A DNA stretch of 64,000 nt from Solirubrobacterales bacterium (GCA_003132505.1 PKXY01000007.1:106997-170996); one strand, 5' to 3'; positions 45,127 through 54,718 are shown, numbered from the stretch's first letter. Notes: a model not told the origin generated them from the sequence alone. Program-made: numbers and translations.

Positions 45127-47205
45127 CTAGGTCGACCCAGTTCCCCCGCTCGCGCCGGAGCTGCCGCTCGCGCCGCTATGACCAGTGCTGCCGGTCTGCC
45201 CGGACGGTCCGCTGGCCCCGCTGGTCCCGCTGAGGCCTGTGGCGCCCGGCGTCGGCGCCGTGTCCGCGAGCAGCGTCGTGTAGGTGATCTGGCGAGCGGC
45301 CGGGGCGGGGGGGATCGTCAGGACCAGGCTGTGAAGGTTTGCGGAGTAGGCCGAGCTGGCGGTGTTCGAAGTCGATATGTGCACAGGGACGTTCAGCAGG
45401 TAGGCCTGGATCGAGCCATCCGGCTCGTCGACCGTGACTCCCTGACGCGAGCGAGCAAGCCGCGCACCGGCCTCGTACCAGACCTGGAGCGCGTACGCCG
45501 AGCGCGGCTCGGTATTAAAAGACAGCATCACGCCTTCGCCGGCAGCCGTCGGCGAGAACGTCCATTGTGTGCCCCGATCGACGATGTCACGGCCGGTGCT
45601 CCAGCGACCGAAGATCGTGACGATGCCGCTGCTCGAGGCGCTGATTCTTCGCCCTACGGGGTAGAAGGTTGTTCGGCGCGAGAGCATCGCGAGACCTCCG
45701 ACACTGGCGTTGCGGGTCAGCGGGCGCTGCGGCAGGACCGATCGCCAGCCGGTCACGGTGTCGAGTTCGGCCGCGACGAGACCGAAGCCGTAGCGGGCGT
45801 CTCCGGGGTTGCTGTTGACCGCGTGCACCGCATACCAGAGGCCACCTTGCGTGACTGCCGCGAACTGCGTGTGCGAGGGATCGATGAATGCGCCGTCGCT
45901 CTCGCTCGGCAGCGGCTCCTCCGCCGCGTCCTGCGCGCCCTGCAGCTGGATCGCCGCGTCATCGAGCGCCCACAGCGCGAGTCCGTCGTACTCGACCGTG
46001 TTCGCGTAGTGGTCGATCCCGTTGTAGTTCGTCGGCAGGTTCTCGCCGACGAAGCGGGGAACCAGCGGGAAGCCCCAGCCGTCAGTCGGATAGAGCGCCT
46101 TGAGCCGCCAGAGGGCGACGGTTGCGGCGCTCAGGTAGCGCCCGCGCCACGTCGGATCGGTGCTCAGCTCGGCCGCAGTCGCGAGCGCGTCGATCGTCGC
46201 CGCGACGGTCCAGACCTGTGCCTGCCCGCGCCCGATGTAGCTGTCGTCGCCGTCCGGCGCCATCAGACCGACCAGCGCCTCCGCGGTGCGATTGAAGGCA
46301 TCGAGCGCCGCGGGCGGTGTGCGCGCGCCGAGCAGCAGGATCGCTTTGCCGAGTATCAGCGTTGACAGCACGTGGTAGGCGAGCGGGTTCTCGGTCGGGT
46401 CGCTGAGGATGCCGGCGCCGGAGAACGCCGGGTCACCGACTCGATAGGCGCCACTCCCGGCGTGTCCCACCGCTTGGTGCAGCCAGGCGAGCGTCTGGTC
46501 GCGGACACCCCGGGGGTTGCCCAAGAGGGCATCCGAACGGTAGCCCCGAAGACCGGTGTGTTGCAGCGCGAGCTCGGCGAGGGCTGAAACCAGCTTCAGG
46601 TTGTTGTAGCAGTGGGGACTCGCGTAACAGAGTCCCTGCTTCGAGATCGGCGGGCCATGCCGGCGCAGGAAGCGCGCCAGGCGCGGGCGCGCGTTTGTCC
46701 ATGAAGGGTTGCCGGCGAGGTGCGCCTCGTCGTAGGAGTAGGCGTCGCTCAGCGAGAGCAGCTCGAACCCGCCCTCGTCGGCGTGCGCGATCTCTGATAG
46801 CTCGGCCGACAGGCCGTCGTCGACCAGCGCCTGGTTGCCCGAGTCGACACCGGCCGCGACGAGCGCTTCGCCGATCATCGAGACGCCGTAGTCGCCAACC
46901 ACGCGGCCGTCCACGGGATCATCGAAACCTCCCTTGGCGTCCTCGTGTGTCGCCCACTCGCCGGCGGTGAGATCAGCGAGCTGCGATACCTGCTTTGAAA
47001 GCGCAGTCGGATCGACAGAGCCGCCGGCCTGCGCAGCGTGCGCCGCGGCGCGCGGCTCACCGGCCCCGGCCCCGGGGACGAGCGTCGCGACGGCGGTGCC
47101 GGCGAGGACCGCTACCAGCACCGCCGCGGCACGCACGCGTGTGTTGCGCTGCGACTGCACGTCGTCGAAGCCTCGCAGCGAGGGCGGCGGCGCGCGCCGG
47201 CTCAC
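45127..47205 (-). CDS. Large exported protein with collagen-like C-terminal tail
   Basis: 692 residues. A cytoplasmic lead of about 25 residues, then a hydrophobic segment (AAAVLVAVLAGTAVATLVPG) acting as signal or anchor. The body (about 70-640) has an all-helical first half (QVSQLADLTAGEWATHEDAK, LSDAYSYDEAHLAG, CYASPHCYNNLKLVSALAEL) that looks like an alpha/alpha-toroid, then a beta-rich half. The last about 38 residues are Gly-X-X triplets (GLSGTSGASGPSGQTG and on). Function unknown; a polysaccharide-processing or surface role is a guess. It lies 34 nt downstream of the DUF2142 gene. Confidence 0.7.
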   Translation of the reverse strand: MSRRAPPPSLRGFDDVQSQRNTRVRAAAVLVAVLAGTAVATLVPGAGAGEPRAAAHAAQAGGSVDPTALSKQVSQLADLTAGEWATHEDAKGGFDDPVDGRVVGDYGVSMIGEALVAAGVDSGNQALVDDGLSAELSEIAHADEGGFELLSLSDAYSYDEAHLAGNPSWTNARPRLARFLRRHGPPISKQGLCYASPHCYNNLKLVSALAELALQHTGLRGYRSDALLGNPRGVRDQTLAWLHQAVGHAGSGAYRVGDPAFSGAGILSDPTENPLAYHVLSTLILGKAILLLGARTPPAALDAFNRTAEALVGLMAPDGDDSYIGRGQAQVWTVAATIDALATAAELSTDPTWRGRYLSAATVALWRLKALYPTDGWGFPLVPRFVGENLPTNYNGIDHYANTVEYDGLALWALDDAAIQLQGAQDAAEEPLPSESDGAFIDPSHTQFAAVTQGGLWYAVHAVNSNPGDARYGFGLVAAELDTVTGWRSVLPQRPLTRNASVGGLAMLSRRTTFYPVGRRISASSSGIVTIFGRWSTGRDIVDRGTQWTFSPTAAGEGVMLSFNTEPRSAYALQVWYEAGARLARSRQGVTVDEPDGSIQAYLLNVPVHISTSNTASSAYSANLHSLVLTIPPAPAARQITYTTLLADTAPTPGATGLSGTSGASGPSGQTGSTGHSGASGSSGASGGTGST

Positions 47206-47239
47206 TCGGGCTCTCCCAGGTGGACCGCGCGACGCTGCC

Positions 47240-48739
47240 TCAGAACAGCACCGACGTTACGTGCGCAAAGACCCACCACGGCGGCTTGGCGTAGTAGCGC
47301 TGCGCCGTATAGGAGAACATCCAGGCGGCCGATAGCGCGCTGATCACCATCACCGAGTAGGCCGTGATTCGCGAGTCGATTCGCAGCCGACGGCCGCCCA
47401 GGCCCGCGAAGAGCGGCACCGCAAGAACCAGGACCAGCGTGAAGTAGCGGCCGTGCATACCGCTGATCTGCGACGCACCGACCGCCGTCCATGTGATGTA
47501 GATCGCGATCACCGTCGCGAGGAAGTAGGTGACGAGAGTCCAGCTGATCCAGCCGCGGACGGTCCGCCCGACGCCGGGTCCCTCGTCGCTGCCACACGCG
47601 AGCAGCACGAAGAGGACGAGCCAGGCGATCGCGAACCACTCCGGCAAGCCCCACTCGCCAACGGTGCCCGCAACCTCGTTTAGCTTGAAGAGGTTGCCGG
47701 CAATCGCCGTATTCCAAAACAATGCGGGGATGTTCAGGAGGTGGCTCAGGAGATAGTGCTCCTGTGCCGGCTGACTGATGAACACGCGGTTCTTCGGCTG
47801 GTATACGACGTCGCGGTAGGGGACGAAGGAGGCGTTGGATGCGACGTCCCACCAGACCGCTGCGACCACGCCGGGAAGCGCGATCGCGGTGGCGCGCCAG
47901 CGGCGCCCGGCGCCGGTTCCGAGGACGCCGCTCAGAAGCGCGATTATCGCTACGAGCACGAGAACGAGTGGGAACTTCAGCAGCCCGACCAGCAGTCCGA
48001 GAAGACTGAGCAGAGCGACCTCGCGCTTGCGTAGCGCGGCGCCCCGATCGGCCAGGTAGAGGGCGTAGGCGGTGGTCAGCGCGATGACTCCGAGCGCCGC
48101 CGAGTCGGCGGAGACGACGGTGGCTTGCGAAAGCGCCGTCGGCACGAGCACGACGAGCGAGAACAGCCACTTCCAGCGCGGAGTGATCGCGACGGCCGCG
48201 GTTACCACGCTCGCCCACACGAACCCCGTGAACAGGCGCGCGGCGAAGATCGCACCGATCACGGGCTCGTTGACGTGCCGGGCGACCCAGAAGATGATCG
48301 CCGCCGGTATGTAGTTGACCGGCGAGTAGAGGGCCGTGTTCTCGAAATGCCCGAACGCCAGCTTCGATCCGAGGGTGGCGCTCAGGACGGGTGCGTAATC
48401 CGTTGCCTTGAAGTGGAGCGGCCTGCTCTTAGAATGGGAGACGGAGTAAAGGTGGTCGAGGACGTTCAGGAGGCCGAGTGAGACCTCACCACCGGCCCGG
48501 CGCTTCGGTACCAGCCGGCCGTTCAGGTTGCCGCGGCACGAAAAAAGATGGTGGTGCATCGTGCAGTTCACGACCTGCGGGAGCATGTGGCCGAGCGACA
48601 CCTGATAGGCCCTGAGAATGTGCTCGGCCTCGTCCGGACCGAACCCGATCGGGACGACGAGACCCATGTAGAGGGCCGAGAGGACGGCGATCCCGGCGGT
48701 CCACACGACCGCGCCCGATAGGCGAAACGAGCTACTCAA
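47240..48739 (-). CDS. DUF2142-type multi-spanning membrane protein
   Basis: 499 residues with about 11 TM segments. After TM1 comes GFGPDEAEHILRAYQVSLGH, the DUF2142 hallmark (PDExxHxxRAYxxSxG), an acidic loop comparable to GT-C glycosyltransferases. An extracellular loop with CTMHHHLFSC follows, and ALSQATVVSADSAALGVIAL is conserved in the family. Probably a cell-envelope glycosyltransferase; substrate unknown. Its stop is 34 nt from the start of the exported collagen-tailed protein, suggesting a joint surface function. Confidence 0.82.
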   Translation of the reverse strand: MSSSFRLSGAVVWTAGIAVLSALYMGLVVPIGFGPDEAEHILRAYQVSLGHMLPQVVNCTMHHHLFSCRGNLNGRLVPKRRAGGEVSLGLLNVLDHLYSVSHSKSRPLHFKATDYAPVLSATLGSKLAFGHFENTALYSPVNYIPAAIIFWVARHVNEPVIGAIFAARLFTGFVWASVVTAAVAITPRWKWLFSLVVLVPTALSQATVVSADSAALGVIALTTAYALYLADRGAALRKREVALLSLLGLLVGLLKFPLVLVLVAIIALLSGVLGTGAGRRWRATAIALPGVVAAVWWDVASNASFVPYRDVVYQPKNRVFISQPAQEHYLLSHLLNIPALFWNTAIAGNLFKLNEVAGTVGEWGLPEWFAIAWLVLFVLLACGSDEGPGVGRTVRGWISWTLVTYFLATVIAIYITWTAVGASQISGMHGRYFTLVLVLAVPLFAGLGGRRLRIDSRITAYSVMVISALSAAWMFSYTAQRYYAKPPWWVFAHVTSVLF

Positions 48740-48931
48740 GTCCGAGATCGCGCGGGACGCTATCGAACGGACGGTGGTACCGCCCGCCGATCTGGCGCCG
48801 TCCTGGCTGGTGCGTGCGGTGGGCTCGACCCTCGTCGCGACCGGGACTCACGGCGGGCATGGCGACAGGTTAGGCCCGCGGACCTCAGGCCGTCGCTGCC
48901 AATGGTTGCAATCTGAGCCTGTGCTGGACGG

Positions 48932-50356
48932 TTACGCCCCGACGCCGGCGATCTCGTCGCCGTCGATCGGGTCGGCAAGCTCGAGTTCGAACCAGAACGT
49001 GCTGCCCTCGCCGAGGCGGCTCGTTGCCCCCATCGTCCCGCCCATCAACGCTACGAGGTCGCGCGCGATCGCCAGCCCGAGTCCGCTGCCGCCGTAGCGC
49101 CGTGTCGTCGAGGCGTCGGCCTGGGTGAACGCCTCGAACATGTGGTCGAGGGTCGTCGAGTCGATCCCGATCCCGGTGTCGCTGACCTCGATTTGCAGGA
49201 GCGTGCCGCCTCCGGTCGCCGTCCGCCCGTTGACCCGCACCGTCACCGCACCGTCGCTGGTGAACTTGACGGCGTTGGCGACCAGGTTGCGCAGTACCTG
49301 GCGCAGTCGGCGGTCGTCGCCGTGGGCGCGCAGCGGGATCTCCTCGCCGATCTGCAACTCAAGCGCAACTCCCTTTGCCGAAGCCTCGAGCTGGCCGACT
49401 GCGCACGCTTGCTCGATGGTCCCGCGGATCGTGAAATCGCAGGCGTCGATCTCGAGCCGTCCGGCCTCGATCTTCGAGACGTCGAGGATGTCGTTGATGA
49501 TCCGCATCATGTCCTCGCCCGAGCGTGCAACTTGTGTTGCAAGCTCGCGCTGGTCGTCGCTCAGCTCGGTGTCGAGCAGCAGCTCCGTCATGCCGAGCAC
49601 GCCATTCATCGGCGTGCGGATCTCGTGGCTCATGTTCGCCAGGAAGCGCGACTTCATCTCCGATGCGGCAACGGCTTTCGCGTGCGCCGCGGCGAGTAGC
49701 GCCTGGGTCCGCTTCGCCTCCGTGATGTCGCGCCCGACCGACGCGACGCCGACGACGCTACCGCCGGCGTCGAGGATCAGCGAGCGCGTCACGGAGACGA
49801 TCACCGTCCGCCCGTCCTTGGTCTCGCGCACCGTCTCCAGCGAGCGCACCGGCTCATCGTTGAGCAGCCGGTCCCAGTTGAGGTGGTCTGTCGCGCGCTG
49901 GCCGGGCGGGCTGATCAGGTCTAGAGACTGTCCGATCGCCTCCTGCGCCGTGTAGCCGTAGAGCTGCTCGGCGCCGCGATTCCAGGACAGGAAGATGCCG
50001 TCGAGCGAGCTCGTGGTGATCGCATCGTCGGAGGTGTCGAGGACGGCGGCGAGGTTACGGCGATCGCTCACCACCTCTGCGACCGGCCGAGCATCAAACG
50101 GCGCGCGGCCGCTGCCTTGGCCGGGCGGCGGGCCGACGTCGCCGTTGGTCGCGTCGCGGACCAGGCTCTCGCCACGGTGCGAGGAGAGCACGCCGACCGA
50201 TGCGTGCTGCTGGTGTGTCGTCGGCGGGCGCAGGCTCGTCACCTGTGGCTGTGACAACGCGCGAGGCAGTCGCACCTCGCGCGCTTCCAGTCCAACGCGG
50301 AGCTGGGCCCGCTTACGGGCGCCTCCGGTGTTCTGGTCCTCGATCGCGCGCATCAA
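48932..50356 (-). CDS. PAS-domain sensor histidine kinase
   Basis: 474 residues, no TM segment, so cytoplasmic. The first about 90 residues are low-complexity and the true start may lie further in. PAS domain about 95-215 (LAAVLDTSDDAITTSSLDG, WNRGAEQLYGYTAQEAIG), HisKA with phospho-acceptor in FLANMSHEIRTPMNGVLGM (about 243), HATPase with LVANAVKFTSDGAV (N box), VSDTGIGI (G1) and RRYGGSGLGLAIARDLVALM (G2). This is the kinase core of hybrid kinases but without receiver domain, and no response regulator is adjacent: an orphan kinase. Confidence 0.92.
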   Translation of the reverse strand: MMRAIEDQNTGGARKRAQLRVGLEAREVRLPRALSQPQVTSLRPPTTHQQHASVGVLSSHRGESLVRDATNGDVGPPPGQGSGRAPFDARPVAEVVSDRRNLAAVLDTSDDAITTSSLDGIFLSWNRGAEQLYGYTAQEAIGQSLDLISPPGQRATDHLNWDRLLNDEPVRSLETVRETKDGRTVIVSVTRSLILDAGGSVVGVASVGRDITEAKRTQALLAAAHAKAVAASEMKSRFLANMSHEIRTPMNGVLGMTELLLDTELSDDQRELATQVARSGEDMMRIINDILDVSKIEAGRLEIDACDFTIRGTIEQACAVGQLEASAKGVALELQIGEEIPLRAHGDDRRLRQVLRNLVANAVKFTSDGAVTVRVNGRTATGGGTLLQIEVSDTGIGIDSTTLDHMFEAFTQADASTTRRYGGSGLGLAIARDLVALMGGTMGATSRLGEGSTFWFELELADPIDGDEIAGVGA

Positions 50357-50523
50357 AATCTCTGTTGTCCGTTCGCTACGCCTGAACGAGGAAGCCCGGT
50401 GCGCGCACGAGTCCGAATCGCGACCGCGCGCAAGGCCATGTATCGGCGCGTACGTGGCCTGGGATTAGCTTTTGGGCGAGCTGTGCCGCGGCTTCCAGCT
50501 GAGCCGGCCGGACCGGCCGGGTG

Positions 50524-50793
50524 TCACGGTGTTGCGATGTCGGGCGAGCTGAATGGGTTCGCCTCGTTCTGATCGCCCGCCCGCTGCTTGGCGCGGGCCG
50601 GGCGAGCGTCCTCAGCTCGTACCGCCGCGCCGTCAACGCGTAGCTCGGGTACTCCCGCTTGCACGTCAACCTCGACCAGCGCCACGAGACGCCGACTCAG
50701 CGCTATGCACCGCGGGCAATGGCGCGGACTGAGCCGTTCGACACCACGCCCATAGAGCACGAGCCCGCAGGCCGGGCATGACAGATCACCCAT
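50524..50793 (-). CDS. Small zinc-ribbon protein
   Basis: 89 residues; ATG 50793 follows GGAGGTGAG at ideal distance. MGDLSCPACGLVLYGRG and LSPRHCPRCIALSRRLV supply two CPxC pairs spaced 19 residues, a treble-clef/zinc-ribbon pattern; the segment after them (ALVEVDVQAGVPELRVDG) and a charged tail are not diagnostic. May bind nucleic acid or act in regulation. Separate transcription unit upstream of the kinase gene, same strand. Confidence 0.65.
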   Translation of the reverse strand: MGDLSCPACGLVLYGRGVERLSPRHCPRCIALSRRLVALVEVDVQAGVPELRVDGAAVRAEDARPARAKQRAGDQNEANPFSSPDIATP

Positions 50794-51080
50794 CTGGCTC
50801 ACCTCCAAACGAGGTGGAGATGGCAGCGGGCGAGATTCGCTCGCCGTCGAAAACGTTTCGGTCTGAGAGCTTCAGACCGACGGTACCAAGCACCTCAATC
50901 GACTCCAATCGCCTGAAAACGAAGGTAGCACCCCCAATCTCCTGCTCGACTGAATTAGATGCTCTAAGCGCGAGAAACCGCGTCAAGGGTGGGCAAAGCT
51001 GCGCAGGCTGCCGACAAGCGCGCGACCCTCGCACCGTTGCTCAGCCCAGAACGCCCCCGGCTTTGCGGGGCTTTCTCCCA

Positions 51081-51133
51081 TGCATCTGAGGGGACTCGAA
51101 CCTCCCCGGGCCAAGCGCTCACAAGGCCCTCAA
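51081..51133 (-). repeat. Displaced tRNA-Leu 3' half (attachment-site-like fragment)
   Basis: Read on the minus strand, the fragment begins at the anticodon loop with TTGAGGGCCTTGTG, has a diverged variable arm, then GGTTCGAGTCC and a tRNA end, as in tRNA-Leu(GAG) at 52730-52815. The 5' half of a tRNA is absent. A terminator-like hairpin (CCCCG/CGGGG at 51055-51070) follows, as it does after the intact gene. Homology starting at the anticodon loop is where tyrosine integrases often recombine. Confidence 0.65.
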
Positions 51134-51205
51134 GTACAGCTTCAGGGTTCGTGATACGTCCGCCACGGTGTTTCAGGCGCAGGATCGCGATCCACCAGCT
51201 GACGG

Positions 51206-52531
51206 TCAAGTGCGTGCGGGGAGTGCCGCGAGAGCGCTGTACAGCTCACGCGCGGCCGCCTCGCCCCATTCCAAGCTGCGCAGGGCGTAGGACTCGTTCG
51301 GCGCGTGGATCTGATCCTCGGCGAGTCCAAAGCCAGCCACGATCACCGGGTATCCGCGACCTGCCATCTCGGCGACGATCGGAATGCTGCCACCGCAGCG
51401 AATGAACACCGGCTCGGTTCCGCAGGCGCGTCGCAGCGCATCGGCGGCGAGCCGGAGCGCTGGCTCCTCGGGCTCGAACAGCGCGGGCTCGGCGTACATC
51501 ACTCCCGTTTCTTCGAGCACGGCGCCGTCGGGCAGCGCGGAGCGCAGCAGGCCGCTGAGGACCGCATGCATGCGCCGAGGATCCTGCCCCGGTGCGAGGC
51601 GCAGCGTGAGCGTTGCATGCGCTTGCGCCGGAACGATCGTTCGGGGCTCGCCGCCGGCGATCTCGTTGAGGTCAAGTGACGCGTCGGCACCGTTGCGCAG
51701 GTAGTACTCGCCGCCGGCTCCGGGATACACAGGCCTACCGCCACTGTCCTCGATCAGCTCATCGCCCGAGGGCAGACGCTGCCAGGAGGAGAGCTCAGCC
51801 GCCGACGGAGCGATGATCCCTTCGCGCAGCTCCTCCCGCACCCTGCCGTCAGGCCCGGGCAGCACCTCGGCCAGGATGAGTTGTAGGACGTGCAGCGCAT
51901 TCAGCACGCTGCCGCCGTAAAGCCCGGAATGCAGGTTGTGCTCGGCGGTCCGCACCTGGAGGTCAAGCTTCACCGCGCCGCGCAAGCCGACCGTGATCGC
52001 AGGCGTTTCGGGATCAGGCATCAGCGCGTCGAAAACGATCGCCGCGTCTGCGCCGCGCCCGTCCGCGCGAAGCCATGTTGTGACGGCACCGCCTCCCATT
52101 TCCTCCTCGCCCTCGACGAGCACTCTGACGTTGACCGGCAGCTCTCCGGCGGCGGCCATCGCGCACGCCACGTGCAACAGCGGGAGGAAGTTGCCCTTGT
52201 CATCGCATGCGCCACGCGCGTAGATGCGGCCGTCGCGGATCGTCGGCTCAAAAGGTGGTGAGTGCCACAGCTCGGCTGCTCCGGCACCTTGGACGTCGTA
52301 GTGACCGTAGATCAGGATCGTCGGCGCCGCAGGGTCGCTTGCGCGGAGCTCGCCAACGGCAAGCGGGTTTCCGTCGGCAATGTGCACGAGCTCGCCACTG
52401 CCACCGGCTGTGCGAACCCGGTCGATCACCCAAGTCGCCGCGCGCGCGATGTCACCGGGGTCGCCCCCGCCCGTCGAGATCGACGGCACGCGGAGCCAAT
52501 CGACCAACTCATCAAGCAGTCGTGGATCCAT
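51206..52531 (-). CDS. M20 family metallopeptidase/dipeptidase
   Basis: 441 residues from ATG 52531. Zinc ligands in order: His and Asp in IYGHYDVQGAG, Asp in RGACDDKGNFLPLL, Glu-Glu in VLVEGEEEMGGG, Asp in IVFDALMPDPETP and His in LAEDQIHAPNESY; dimerisation domain with AEHNLHSGLYGG. This is the M20A/carnosinase-like cytosolic dipeptidase group. It is the only gene between tRNA-Leu(GAG) and the displaced tRNA-Leu fragment, so it may be the cargo of a tiny tRNA-targeted insertion. Confidence 0.92.
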   Translation of the reverse strand: MDPRLLDELVDWLRVPSISTGGGDPGDIARAATWVIDRVRTAGGSGELVHIADGNPLAVGELRASDPAAPTILIYGHYDVQGAGAAELWHSPPFEPTIRDGRIYARGACDDKGNFLPLLHVACAMAAAGELPVNVRVLVEGEEEMGGGAVTTWLRADGRGADAAIVFDALMPDPETPAITVGLRGAVKLDLQVRTAEHNLHSGLYGGSVLNALHVLQLILAEVLPGPDGRVREELREGIIAPSAAELSSWQRLPSGDELIEDSGGRPVYPGAGGEYYLRNGADASLDLNEIAGGEPRTIVPAQAHATLTLRLAPGQDPRRMHAVLSGLLRSALPDGAVLEETGVMYAEPALFEPEEPALRLAADALRRACGTEPVFIRCGGSIPIVAEMAGRGYPVIVAGFGLAEDQIHAPNESYALRSLEWGEAAARELYSALAALPART

Positions 52532-52702
52532 CCGGCTCAGCCTAACTTCCCCGCCCGGGTCGAACCCGCGTGTGTGATGCATCCGCCCAGCGTTTAGTGG
52601 CCGCTACGTTCACGCCACCGGACGAAACGGACGCACCTGACGCCACGTTTGTTCTCACGGCCTGCCGGCGCCCCAAAAGCCGCCGGCATCCACAACAGCA
52701 GA

Positions 52703-52725
52703 AAAGCCCCGCCACGCGGGGCTTT
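52703..52725 (-). terminator. Terminator downstream of tRNA-Leu
   Basis: AAAGCCCCGC, loop CAC, GCGGGGCTTT: a 10-bp perfect stem whose minus-strand 3' arm runs into T-rich sequence, 4 nt after the tRNA end. Confidence 0.8.
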
Positions 52726-52729
52726 CAGA

Positions 52730-52815
<86 letters not shown>

Positions 52816-52868
52816 AGGACCAGCGAGTATAGGCGCTTGATTCCGTCCTGGGCGGGCGCTAAGGTCCA

Positions 52869-52882
52869 CGAACAAGTGTTCG
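52869..52882. promoter_or_regulatory. SOS box (LexA operator) upstream of lexA
   Basis: CGAACAAGTGTTCG matches the Gram-positive/actinobacterial SOS box CGAAC-N4-GTTCG perfectly, 31 nt before the lexA start; it mediates autorepression. Confidence 0.92.
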
Positions 52883-52913
52883 GTTCAAGTGGGGTTGCGT
52901 CAAGGAGGCTCGG

Positions 52914-53528
52914 GTGGATCTGACCAAACGCCAGCAGGAGATCCTCGACTTCATCGAAGAGTACGGCTCCCAGCACGGGTATCCGCCGACGGTTCGGGAT
53001 ATCGGCAAGGCCGTCGGGCTTGCTTCGTCCTCGACGGTGCATCAGCACCTCGCGAACCTAGAGCAGCTCGGCATGCTGCGCCGCGACCCGTCCAAGCCGC
53101 GCGCGCTCGAGTTGCTGCATCGGGTGGTTCGCGACGCCGGAGCGATGGTGCGCCCCGCTGGACTACCGTTGCTCGGCACGGTCGCCGCCGGCCAACCAGT
53201 CCTGGCCGAGGGGAACATCGAGGACTACGTTTCCGTGCCGCAGGCCGCCGGTGGAGACGACGGGACCTTCCTCCTGCGCGTTCGCGGCGAGTCGATGCGC
53301 GACGCCGGGATCATCGAGGGCGACCTCGTGGTGGTTCGCTCGCAGGAGCACGCGGCCAACGGCGAGATCGTCGTCGCGCTGATCGGTGAGGAGGCCACGG
53401 TCAAGCGCTACTTCCGCGAAGCCGATCACGTCCGCCTGCAGCCCGATAACGCAGCGATGGAGCCGATCCGCAGCAGCGACGTCCGAATCCTCGGGCGCGT
53501 CGTGGGGGTGATGCGCTCACTGCTCTGA
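52914..53528 (+). CDS. lexA: SOS repressor LexA
   Basis: 204 residues from GTG 52914. The winged-helix DNA-binding domain LTKRQQEILDFIEEYGSQHG with PPTVRDIGKAVGLASSSTVH is followed by the S24 autoprotease: cleavage site Ala-Gly in GTVAAGQPVLAEGN, catalytic Ser in VRGESMRDAGI, Lys in EATVKRYFRE. RecA-stimulated self-cleavage derepresses DNA-repair genes. The perfect SOS box upstream confirms autoregulation. Confidence 0.97.
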   Translation: MDLTKRQQEILDFIEEYGSQHGYPPTVRDIGKAVGLASSSTVHQHLANLEQLGMLRRDPSKPRALELLHRVVRDAGAMVRPAGLPLLGTVAAGQPVLAEGNIEDYVSVPQAAGGDDGTFLLRVRGESMRDAGIIEGDLVVVRSQEHAANGEIVVALIGEEATVKRYFREADHVRLQPDNAAMEPIRSSDVRILGRVVGVMRSLL

Positions 53529-53635
53529 GCTCGCCCGGCTGCCCGACCGCGTCTGCGCCCCGCGTCCGGCCGCGCGACGACCCGCCTGCCGCGCTGCGCA
53601 CTGGCGCCCCGCGCCCGCGCGCGCTACTGTCACCC

Positions 53636-53960
53636 GGCAGGCCAAGCAGCCGCGGAGGTTCGCCTTCGAGGAAAGTCCGGACATCAAAGGGCAGGGTGGT
53701 CGCTAACGGCGACCCGGGGAAACCCGCGGGAAAGTGCCACAGAAAAGACACCGCCTAAGCGCGCGGCCACACGTGAGTTGCGCGCCGGTAAGGGTGAAAT
53801 GGTGCGGTAAGAGCGCACCGGCGTCGCGGTGACGCGGCGGCCAGGCAAACCCCACCCGATGCAAGGCCAAGCAGGACCGCTCGTAGGCTGCCCGCCGAGG
53901 TCCAGGTAGGCCGCTCAGATGGATGGCTGCTCACGACAGAATCCGGCTTACAGGCCCGCT
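53636..53960 (+). ncRNA. rnpB: RNase P RNA (bacterial A type)
   Basis: Catalytic RNA for tRNA 5' processing. Conserved core CR-I GAGGAAAGTCCGGACATC (53668-53685), ACAGAAAAGACACCGCC, GGTAAGGGTGAAATGGTGCG and the universally conserved 3' AGAATCCGGCTTACAGG (end near 53954). Proposed P1: GGCAGGCC (53636-53643) with GGCCCGCT (53953-53960), which sets the ends to within a few nt. A terminator follows. Confidence 0.95.
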
Positions 53961-53964
53961 AAAG

Positions 53965-53992
53965 AAAGACCCCGTCGCAAGGCGGGGTCTTT
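53965..53992 (+). terminator. Rho-independent terminator of rnpB
   Basis: AAAGACCCCG, loop TCGCAAGG, CGGGGTCTTT followed by CC: a 10-bp perfect stem right after the RNase P RNA. Confidence 0.9.
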
Positions 53993-54049
53993 CCATTCCC
54001 AGGTCGCGTCCCGCGGCGCCTCGCCGCTCGGCCCGCCGCAACGTCGCTC

Positions 54050-54493
54050 ATGATCAGCCGCATCAGATATGTTCCGGCCGTGGCTGCGGAGAGCAAAGAG
54101 GAGCGTCGCCGAGACAAGCTCTCGATGCTCGGCGCGATCGGCCTGCTCACGCTCGTGTCAGCGGCAGCTATCTCCGTCGCGATCATCATCGCGATCCACA
54201 ACGGGCGTGACGCGCCGCGCAACGGGCCGCACGGCATCCACCTGACCGCCGACGAGGCCACCGGCCGCCAGCTGTTCGCGAGAACCTGCGCCACCTGCCA
54301 CACGCTCCACGCCGTCAACGCCGTTGCGCGCATCGGCCCGGACCTCGACGTGCTGCGTCCACAGAAGGCGCTCGTGCTCTACGCGCTGGCGAACGGCTTC
54401 TCCGGCCCCGGCGGTCAGATGCCTACCGATCTTTACTCCGGCCGGGACGCAAACGACATCGCCTCGTTCGTCGCGGCCGTCGCCGGACACTGA
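54050..54493 (+). CDS. Membrane-anchored c-type cytochrome, single heme
   Basis: 147 residues from ATG 54050 (GTG 54080 is an alternative). One TM anchor (about 27-50, LGAIGLLTLVSAAAISVAII) precedes a cytochrome c domain: GRQLFARTCATCHTLH with CxxCH at about 80-84, and the axial Met probably in GPGGQMPTDLYS (about 124). A small electron carrier outside the membrane, presumably matured by the Ccm proteins encoded elsewhere in this window. Monocistronic. Confidence 0.9.
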   Translation: MISRIRYVPAVAAESKEERRRDKLSMLGAIGLLTLVSAAAISVAIIIAIHNGRDAPRNGPHGIHLTADEATGRQLFARTCATCHTLHAVNAVARIGPDLDVLRPQKALVLYALANGFSGPGGQMPTDLYSGRDANDIASFVAAVAGH

Positions 54494-54664
54494 CCTCAGC
54501 CGGCGCCGCCCGCGCCGATAAGGCATCCGCGTCGCCCCGGCGCGCGTATTCCCTAGACAGGAAGCCGATGCCGAAGGGCGAACTCTGCAACCAAAGGGCG
54601 CCGTACGCGTTTCAGATGCGGAATACCCGGGTAAAGGCTTGAATTGCGAGCCGAACGTAGTATC

Positions 54665-54679
54665 CTTACCAAAGGTAAG
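54665..54679. promoter_or_regulatory. Palindromic operator candidate for HxlR regulator
   Basis: CTTACCAAAGGTAAG is a perfect 6-3-6 inverted repeat next to a -10-like TAGTAT (54658-54663), upstream of the AhpD-like/HxlR gene pair. Palindromes of TTACC/GGTAA type are characteristic of HxlR-family binding sites. A further GGTAA half-site follows at 54691. Confidence 0.6.
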
Positions 54680-54718
54680 TTGTAAGCAGAAGGTAAAGCG
54701 ACAAACAAAAAGCAAAGC

